Source: DATMRS01 sp035566015
GTDB taxonomy: Bacteria; Pseudomonadota; Alphaproteobacteria; Sphingomonadales; Sphingomonadaceae
NCBI GenBank assembly: GCA_035566015.1
Contig: DATMRS010000003.1
Coordinates: 34,609 to 98,608 of the forward strand
Reading direction: 5' to 3'
DNA: 64,000 bases
Each line of letters opens with the position of its first letter. The stretch's first letter is position 1. The notes beneath the pieces are model-generated. The model saw nothing but the letters and a program-made list of their open reading frames with translations. It ran no database searches and had not been told where the DNA came from. The position numbers and the translations under genes were made by a program. Below, piece by piece: positions 58,517-64,000 of the stretch.

Positions 58517-59890
58517 ATGCTCGCCCAAGCAGCCACGCAGGCACCCGGCGGAACAAGCCGCACGATCGATGTCGCCGCCGTTATCGATCGTGTCGGCCTC
58601 AGCCCGTTCAATATCCGCCTGATCCTGTTATCGTGGCTGATCACCGTGTTCGACGGGTTCGACATGATGATGATCAGCTTCACCGCGCCCTATATGCGCG
58701 ACGAGTTGGGGCTGAGCACGATCATGCTCGGCAACATCTTCTCGGCCGGGCTGGTCGGCATGATGATCGGCGGCTTCCTGTTCGCCTATCTGGGCGACCG
58801 TTTCGGGCGGCGGCCGGCGATCGTTTCCGCCGCCTTCCTGTTCGGCATCTTCACGCTGCTGACCGCGCTGGCGCAATCCTATCATGCGCTGCTCTTCCTG
58901 CGCTTCCTCGACGGCGTCGCGATCGGTGGCATGCTGCCGCTCGCCTGGGCACTCAATATCGAATTCGTGCCCACCCGCATGCGCGCGACTGTCGTGACGC
59001 TGATCATGATCGGCTACAGTATCGGCGGTTCGCTGGCGGGCCCGATAACGGTCGCGCTCGCGCCGCGCCATGGCTGGGAAGCCGTGTTCGTCGCCGGCGG
59101 CCTCGGCACGCTCGTCTGCGCGGTGGCATTGCTGATCTGGCTGCCCGAATCGCTGCGCCTGCTCGCCGCGAAGGGGTGGCGGCCCGACAAAGTCGCGCGC
59201 ACGCTGAACAAGATGGAGCCGTCGCTCGGCGCCGAGGCGGGCGATCACTTCGTCCTGCCCGACGAAGCCGCCAGCCATGCCGCGAAGGGCTTTCGCGTCA
59301 GCTCACTGTTCGCGGGCCGGCTGGCGCTCATCACGCCCTTGCTCTGGATCGGCTATATCGCTTCGACGCTCGCTATCTATTTCCAGTCGAGCTGGGGGCC
59401 GATCCTGATCGAATCGCTGCATTTCAGCCGGTCGACGGCGGCCTATGTCGGATCGGCGGGTGGCATCATCGGCGCGATTGCCGGCCTGTCACTGATGCGC
59501 GTGACCGACCGCTTCGGCCCGTGGGGCATCGTCGCCTTCGCCGGGGCGACCGTTCCCATCCTGCTCATCATGGGCTTCACGATGATCGGCGGCGGCGCCT
59601 TCCTTGCGCTGCTGCTGGCGGCGGCCGCGGGAATAGGCGGCGGTCATTTCGGCATATTGAGCATCGTCGGCCTCTATTATCCGAGCGCGATCCGCGCGAA
59701 CGGCGCGGGATGGGCCACCTCGATCGCTAAATTAGGCGGCATTGCCGGTCCGATCCTGGGCGCGATGGCGCTGGCGTCGGGCCTGTCGATCCGCAGCACT
59801 TATGCGAGCCTCGCAATCTGTCCGCTCATCCTCGCCGTGGCGGCGACGGCGATCGGACTGGTGCTGCGCGCAACCCGCCGTCCCGCCTGA
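58517..59890 (+). CDS. AAHS-type MFS transporter (aromatic acid:H+ symporter)
   Basis: 457 residues and 12 predicted helices. ITVFDGFDMMMISFTAPYM carries the D-G-F-D signature of helix 1, GDRFGRRPAIV the loop 2-3 motif, and LPESLRLLAAKGW the central loop. This is the PcaK/BenK/VanK group, importing aromatic acids with protons. GGAGG lies five bases before the ATG. It converges with the MarR gene at 59901-60419 and probably brings in the acid handled by the amidohydrolase or second TauD-type enzyme. Confidence 0.9.
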   Translation: MLAQAATQAPGGTSRTIDVAAVIDRVGLSPFNIRLILLSWLITVFDGFDMMMISFTAPYMRDELGLSTIMLGNIFSAGLVGMMIGGFLFAYLGDRFGRRPAIVSAAFLFGIFTLLTALAQSYHALLFLRFLDGVAIGGMLPLAWALNIEFVPTRMRATVVTLIMIGYSIGGSLAGPITVALAPRHGWEAVFVAGGLGTLVCAVALLIWLPESLRLLAAKGWRPDKVARTLNKMEPSLGAEAGDHFVLPDEAASHAAKGFRVSSLFAGRLALITPLLWIGYIASTLAIYFQSSWGPILIESLHFSRSTAAYVGSAGGIIGAIAGLSLMRVTDRFGPWGIVAFAGATVPILLIMGFTMIGGGAFLALLLAAAAGIGGGHFGILSIVGLYYPSAIRANGAGWATSIAKLGGIAGPILGAMALASGLSIRSTYASLAICPLILAVAATAIGLVLRATRRPA

Positions 59891-59900
59891 TCGGCCGTCA

Positions 59901-60419
59901 TCAGGACGATTGCTCGACCGCCTTTCTCATCCGCGCGAGCAGGTCGATGCCGATCGCCACCTCCTCGTCGCTGAGCCCTTCGAGCATCGTCCGCCGCGCT
60001 TCGTCGAGGATCGGCTGGATGCGATGCGTCATCGCCTTTCCCTCCTCGGTAAGCTCGATCAAACGCGAGCGGCCGTCATTGGGATTGTCCACGCGCGTCA
60101 GCAGCCCGTCTTCCTCGAGCGAGTTCAGCACTCGGATCAGCGTCGGCCAGCTCGTGCCCATATGCTCGGCCAGTGCGACGGTGGTGATCGGCCGATTGCA
60201 GAAGGCGATGGCGAACAGGGTTTCCCAGCGCGCGCGGCTCTGCCCGGTGCGCGTGCGCAGCAGATTGTCGATCAGGCTGGTCCACCGCCGCGCGGCAAGC
60301 ACCAGATTGTGCGACAGGCGAAACTCGCCCTCCAGCCGCGTGCCGACCTCATAATAAGCGGGATAGCCGCTGCCCCACCGGCCGAAGCCGTCCGTCGCAT
60401 TTCCGGTCTTCTCGTTCAC
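59901..60419 (-). CDS. MarR-family regulator
   Basis: 172 residues from a GTG at 60419 (AAGGGA six bases upstream). Winged helix: RWETLFAIAFCNRPITTVALAEHMGTSWPTLIRVLNSLEEDGLLTRVDNPNDGRSRLIELTEEGKAM, with the DGRSR wing. It diverges from the second TauD-type dioxygenase, with the TACGTA-N6-TACATA site between them. That site recurs before the amidohydrolase, so this protein is a good candidate repressor of both. Confidence 0.9.
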   Translation of the reverse strand: MNEKTGNATDGFGRWGSGYPAYYEVGTRLEGEFRLSHNLVLAARRWTSLIDNLLRTRTGQSRARWETLFAIAFCNRPITTVALAEHMGTSWPTLIRVLNSLEEDGLLTRVDNPNDGRSRLIELTEEGKAMTHRIQPILDEARRTMLEGLSDEEVAIGIDLLARMRKAVEQSS

Positions 60420-60501
60420 CTATTTCCCTTCAATGGAAGGAGGCATGCCTACGGTCACTCCTTGGCAGGCCCGTGCCCATGACGGCAAGTCCATTGACAT
60501 T

Positions 60502-60519
60502 TACGTATCTAGGTACATA
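60502..60519. promoter_or_regulatory. Operator TACGTA-N6-TACATA in MarR/TauD divergent region
   Basis: TACGTA TCTAGG TACATA, a 6-6-6 palindrome with one mismatch, flanked by TT and AA so that the arms extend. It lies 82 bp from each of the two divergent start codons. It matches the site at 50978-50995 in arms, spacing and the AGG before the right arm. Confidence 0.6.
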
Positions 60520-60600
60520 AATCGATCGAAAGACAAACGCCAGCCGCACAGGGCGCGCGCGCCGGCGCCAAGACCGCCCCTTCGAACAGGATGCCGTCGG

Positions 60601-61524
60601 ATGACCTTGACCGTGAAACCCATTCTCCCCCGCTTCGGCGCCGAAGTTTCCGGCGTCGATCTGCGCGGGCCGCTGGACGCCGCCCTTCAGCGTGAGATCG
60701 TCGATATGATGGATCGATGGGGTGTGTGCGTCTATCGCAATACCGGGCTCGACGATGAAACGCATGTCGCCTTCAGCCGCATCTTCGGCCATCTCGAACT
60801 GGCCCCCGCCCCTGCCGGCCGGCCGCCCAAATTCACGCGGCGTGAGCTGTTCGATGCGGGCAATCTCGACGCCAATGGCGAGATCATGACGAACGAACAT
60901 ATCATCCAGCACAAGAAGGGTGATCGACTCTGGCACACCGATTCCTCCTTCATGCCGCTGCGCTCCTCTTATTCGCTGCTGCTGGCGCATGAGGTGCCCG
61001 GCAAGGGCGGGGAGACGTGGTTCGCCGACACACGCTCAGCCTATGAGGATCTGCCGCAGTCGATGAAGGACCGGATCGACGGGCTGGAGGCCGAACATTC
61101 GCTCTGGTGGTCGCGCAAGCAGGCTGGGCTGGCGCTCAGCGACGAGGAGATAGACAGCCGGCCCAAGGCGCGACACCCGCTCGTCCACGTTCATGCCGGA
61201 TCGGGCCGCAAGACGCTCTACGTCGCCGCCCACGCCAGCGACATCGTTGGCATGGAGCGGTCCGAAGGCCGCGCGCTGCTCCGCGAGCTGATCGAGTGGG
61301 CCACGCAGCCGCACTATGTCTTTTCGGTAAAATGGAATGTCGGCGATCTGGTGATCTGGGACAATCTGGCGAGCATGCATCGCGGCGGCGTGTTCGATGA
61401 GCGGCACGAGCGGCGCGACATGCGGCGGACGACGGTGCGCGAGGCCGCCGCGCCCGACCAGCCCGACGATCCCTTCGCCGAACTCTTCCAATCGGCGCCC
61501 CGGGTTACGCCCGTCGGCGCTTGA
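60601..61524 (+). CDS. TauD/TfdA-family Fe(II)/2-oxoglutarate dioxygenase
   Basis: 307 residues from the ATG at 60601; longer frames cross the operator and are rejected. Fe ligands H112 and D114 (WHTDSSF), the distal His in IWDNLASMHRGG, and Arg in RRTTVRE for 2-oxoglutarate. The paralogue at 28322-29200 shares RELFDAGNLDA-type, RSSYSLLLAH and AEHS(I/L)W blocks. TfdA-like activity on an aryl ether, or TauD-like activity on a sulfonate, is possible. Paired with a divergent MarR gene through a shared palindromic operator. Confidence 0.9.
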   Translation: MTLTVKPILPRFGAEVSGVDLRGPLDAALQREIVDMMDRWGVCVYRNTGLDDETHVAFSRIFGHLELAPAPAGRPPKFTRRELFDAGNLDANGEIMTNEHIIQHKKGDRLWHTDSSFMPLRSSYSLLLAHEVPGKGGETWFADTRSAYEDLPQSMKDRIDGLEAEHSLWWSRKQAGLALSDEEIDSRPKARHPLVHVHAGSGRKTLYVAAHASDIVGMERSEGRALLRELIEWATQPHYVFSVKWNVGDLVIWDNLASMHRGGVFDERHERRDMRRTTVREAAAPDQPDDPFAELFQSAPRVTPVGA

Positions 61525-61626
61525 CCGACGCCATGCGCGGAGAAAAATCACACGAAATGCCGGGCGATGCCGCACGAAGCGTGCCCATGTTCCACACCGT
61601 CAGAATCGCCCCCGCCATTTCACGCT

Positions 61627-62319
61627 CTACGGCAGCAGGTCCTCGTTCAGCCGGCCGAGGAGCATGTCGAGAAACTCGTTCGCCGCATCGATCGAGCTTT
61701 CGTTTACGCCTTCGAGCAGACGGGTGCGCATGCCGTGGGCGACGGCCATGATCTCGGACAGGGCTTCCCACCCGGCGTCGGTGAGCCGGTTGGTCTTGGT
61801 GCGCCGGTCGGACGGGTGGGGCAGACGCTCGACGAGGCCGTCCATCTCCAGCGCGTCGAGCATCCGGGTGAGCGTCGCCCCTTCAATGCCGATATTCTTG
61901 GCGATCTCGATCTGCGAATTCCAGGGCGGCGACAGCGCGATCGTCGACAAAGCCTCCATCCGCGCCGCGCTCTGGCCGAGCGGCCGCAAGGCCTCGTCGA
62001 GCAGCGCGCGCCAGCGGCGGGTGGCGAAAACCATCTGCATCGTAAGCCGCAAGCCGCCGGTGCGCAGATAGGGAATGACGTGACGCCCATCGCGCCCCGC
62101 GCGCTGGTTCCGCTCCATGGCCAGAGACCGCAACGTCTCCCATGCTAATTGATCGGGCCGCTCGATCGTCTCGGATGAAGCGATCTGCTCGCATGTACGG
62201 CGGGCTTCCGCCACCAGCTTGGCTGCGCCGGCAGGATCGCCGCCGACCACGCCGGCATATTTGACAAACTCTTTCTGATAATTCGCGAAGATCGCGGCAA
62301 GTCTATTCACCTGCGACAC
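61627..62319 (-). CDS. MarR-family regulator with N-terminal extension
   Basis: 230 residues from a GTG at 62319 with GGAGG nine bases upstream. The MarR core (about 85-225) parallels the regulator at 27767: TMQMVFATRRWRALLDEALRPLGQSAARMEALSTIA and EIAKNIGIEGATLTRMLDALEMDGLVERLPHPSDRRTKTNRLT. The first 75 residues (VNRLAAIFANYQKEFVKYAG ... TCEQIASSETIERPDQLAWETLRSLAMERNQ) form a helical extension not found in the typical family. It converges with the TauD-type gene. The target is unknown. Confidence 0.82.
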   Translation of the reverse strand: MSQVNRLAAIFANYQKEFVKYAGVVGGDPAGAAKLVAEARRTCEQIASSETIERPDQLAWETLRSLAMERNQRAGRDGRHVIPYLRTGGLRLTMQMVFATRRWRALLDEALRPLGQSAARMEALSTIALSPPWNSQIEIAKNIGIEGATLTRMLDALEMDGLVERLPHPSDRRTKTNRLTDAGWEALSEIMAVAHGMRTRLLEGVNESSIDAANEFLDMLLGRLNEDLLP

Positions 62320-62571
62320 TGTGGACTGCCTCCGTGCGCCCAATCCGGCGGGGAGCCAGGGAGCCTCGATCAGTTGAGAATAGTGTCATATGTTTAAGAG
62401 AAGCCCACCGCTACCGCAAGACCGCTACCATCCGGCCGGCGATGGGCGGCATCCCACCCGAATAGTGGGACCGAATGTGGTTTACCCGCGCAGGCACGCA
62501 AATCAAAAAAGAGGGCAGCCGAGACGACAAGCGGCGCGACCATCTCAACACCATTCTTCCGGACGAGGATC

Positions 62572-63807
62572 ATGTCGAAATCTGCGCCGAAAACGGCAAG
62601 TGAATTTTCGCAAGGAACACCCCCCTCTCCGGCGATCAACAATGCCATGATGCTCGACACGACGGGTCATCGGGAAGATGCTGCGGGCAGCAACTTCCGA
62701 TTCTATGACAATCGCCAGAAATATTTGATGTTCGTCAACACCTGCTCCGAAAAGTGGGTGGTCGCGGATCGCGTCGCCAAAGAGATCGATCTGCTCCAGC
62801 CGTCGCCGCCATCGGTGCGCTTCTTCGATGCGGGCATGGGTGACGGCACGGTGCTCGCCCGCGTGCTGCGTTCGATGCACCGGCGCTTCGAACGCTTCCC
62901 CTTCTACATAGCGGGCAAGGAAATCAGCCTCGAGGATGTGCGCCTCACACTCGACAAGATGCCCGATCGCTTCCTCGAACATCCCGAAATGGTGCTGGCC
63001 GTCACCAACATCTCTTATGCGGAGGCGCCATGGCTGACGCCCGCCAGGCCGGACGCCGCGAAGCGCCATGTCTGGAAGGAAGTCGCCCTGAAGGGCACGA
63101 CCACCGCCGAGTTCGAGAAGCAGATTCTGGAGCTGCAACCCTTTCTCGCCGCCAATTGGCGCACGACGTCGAGCCCGAGCGGGAGCATGATCCCCGAAAC
63201 GCCGACGACGTTGATCCTCTATCGCGAGGACTGCAAATTCCTGCTCGACGCGATCATCCCGCGCCGCGAAGCGCCGGTCGCCGACTTCGATCTGGTGCTG
63301 GCGAGCCAGCCCTTCCGCCTGCGCGCCGATGTGGACTTCAAGGCGCGGCGCGTGCTCGGGCCACTTGCTCGGTCGCTGCGCCCTGACGGCCGCTTGCTGG
63401 GCATCCATTCTGCGGGCAACGATCCGGGGCTGGAAATCGTCCAGAAAGTCTGGCCGGGCGAAGACCCGTTCCTCACTTCACGCCGCGCGCTGATCGAGGC
63501 GACGCGGCACGCTATGGGAGAGGAGGCCGAACGCTACAGGTTCGATCCGCTGCCGAACGGGCAGGCGCTGTTCCGCTACGAAATGCATACCTTGCCCGAT
63601 GAGATTGACAGCATGCGGGCGACAATCGGCACATCGACCCTGCTCGCCGCGTGGAACGCCGCAACCTATGTGGCACAGATAGACGACGAACGGCTCGCCC
63701 AGGCGATGAGCGATTCGAGCTATCTCGAAGCGACCAAGGCGGTGCTGCGCAAGCATGGCGAGCTTTGGTTCAACGACGAAAGCTACGTCATCACGCGGCT
63801 GCGTTAG
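62572..63807 (+). CDS. Class I SAM-dependent methyltransferase-like protein
   Basis: 411 residues. SNFRFYDNRQKYLMFVNTCSEKWVVADRVAKEI leads into the Rossmann-like motif I VRFFDAGMGDGTVLARVLR near 80-98. ISLEDVRLTLDKM near 120-135 fits motif II, and DFDLVLASQPF near 240 fits the motif IV strand. The C-terminal third is alpha-helical without recognised domains. The substrate is unknown. It sits 52 bp upstream of metK on the same strand, which would make SAM supply and use co-expressed. GAGG precedes the ATG at 62572; internal ATGs at 62647/62650 are weaker starts. Confidence 0.78.
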   Translation: MSKSAPKTASEFSQGTPPSPAINNAMMLDTTGHREDAAGSNFRFYDNRQKYLMFVNTCSEKWVVADRVAKEIDLLQPSPPSVRFFDAGMGDGTVLARVLRSMHRRFERFPFYIAGKEISLEDVRLTLDKMPDRFLEHPEMVLAVTNISYAEAPWLTPARPDAAKRHVWKEVALKGTTTAEFEKQILELQPFLAANWRTTSSPSGSMIPETPTTLILYREDCKFLLDAIIPRREAPVADFDLVLASQPFRLRADVDFKARRVLGPLARSLRPDGRLLGIHSAGNDPGLEIVQKVWPGEDPFLTSRRALIEATRHAMGEEAERYRFDPLPNGQALFRYEMHTLPDEIDSMRATIGTSTLLAAWNAATYVAQIDDERLAQAMSDSSYLEATKAVLRKHGELWFNDESYVITRLR

Positions 63808-63859
63808 AGGCGCGGCCATCCCTTTTTCCGTCATCAACATAGCGAGGCTCGTCCGCATC

Positions 63860-64000
63860 ATGCGTCAGGATTATTTATTTACGTCGGAGTCGGTATCTGA
63901 GGGTCATCCGGACAAGGTGTCGGATCAGATCAGTGATGCGATCGTGGATTTGTTTTTGTCGAAGGATGCGGAGGCGCGTGTTGCGTGCGAGACGCTGACG
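63860..64000 (+). CDS. metK: S-adenosylmethionine synthetase, 5' part
   Basis: The first 47 codons run to the window edge: MRQDYLFTSESVSEGHPDK and then VSDQISDAIVD, the invariant MetK N-terminus with the ATP-binding H17-P-D-K. The enzyme makes SAM from methionine and ATP. Codon use differs from neighbours: TTA, TTG, TTT, GGT and CGT codons and few C-ended ones. GAGG lies about 11 bases upstream. No SAM riboswitch is visible in the 52-bp leader. Confidence 0.96.
   Translation, partial: MRQDYLFTSESVSEGHPDKVSDQISDAIVDLFLSKDAEARVACETLT

Noticed and set aside
62452..62470. Inverted repeat TCCCAC-N7-GTGGGA as a terminator
   Set aside because: It lacks a T-run and precedes the methyltransferase gene. 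It is too short to call and its role is unclear.
63808..63859. SAM riboswitch before metK
   Set aside because: Only 52 bp are available and no SAM-II, SAM/SAH or SAM-V type pairing is visible.
1..64000. Genomic island boundaries, integrase, att sites or tRNA
   Set aside because: None were seen. The catabolic clusters share the codon style of the window, so recent transfer is not supported by the sequence alone.

Overview
The window looks like a chromosomal segment of a sphingomonad (Alphaproteobacteria, Sphingomonadales). The evidence is high GC with mostly C-ended codons, five TonB-dependent receptors (TBDRs), LigM/DesA-type and DesB/GalA-type enzymes as in lignin-degrading sphingomonads, a trehalose operon (otsB, GH15 glycosidase, otsA), and REP-like palindromes. 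It is mostly an accessory catabolic region. Housekeeping genes appear only in the trehalose block and at the right edge, where metK begins. No transposase, integrase, tRNA, rRNA or CRISPR array was found.

Left region (1-26.1 kb): many exported proteins. A TBDR (3' end cut by the window edge) diverges from a secreted protein with three SnoaL-like domains. Next come an FAD aromatic hydroxylase, a secreted SnoaL-like protein with a paralogue at 19.0-20.0 kb, and a Tat-exported MmgE/PrpD protein. A second TBDR heads an apparent operon with a small Tat protein, a carotenoid/stilbene cleavage oxygenase and two DUF3237 proteins. Then come a Tat-exported type B carboxylesterase, two secreted SnoaL-like proteins, an AraC regulator, a tandem REP-like repeat block, MFS transporters, another SnoaL protein and a Tat cupin-like protein. 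Five proteins here carry twin-arginine signals and five SnoaL-type proteins carry Sec signals, so much of this pathway is probably periplasmic.

Middle region (26.3-46.8 kb): an MFS transporter, a MarR regulator, a TfdA/TauD-type dioxygenase and two TBDRs lead into a compact aromatic module. The minus strand carries aldehyde dehydrogenase, a SnoaL-like protein, an HSL-type hydrolase, a lignostilbene-type dioxygenase and a TBDR in one operon. Around it are a double-MarR regulator, a Rieske O-demethylase-type oxygenase, a tetrahydrofolate-dependent O-demethylase (LigM/DesA-like), an alpha/beta-hydrolase-fold protein lacking its catalytic serine, a gallate-dioxygenase-like extradiol enzyme and an MFS transporter. 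Read together, stilbene cleavage, aldehyde oxidation, two O-demethylases and gallate ring cleavage would suit a syringyl-type (dimethoxyphenol) substrate. That pathway is inference. Similar palindromic operators precede three of its promoters.

Right region (46.9-64 kb): the trehalose operon is followed by a second catabolic set: amidohydrolase, a beta/gamma-crystallin-like secreted protein translationally coupled to a PQQ quinohemoprotein dehydrogenase, a TBDR, a GFA-domain protein, an AAHS-type transporter, two MarR regulators and a second TfdA/TauD-type dioxygenase. One palindrome family (TAYGTA-N6-TACATA) lies upstream of both the amidohydrolase and this dioxygenase. The window ends with a SAM-dependent methyltransferase-like gene just ahead of metK.
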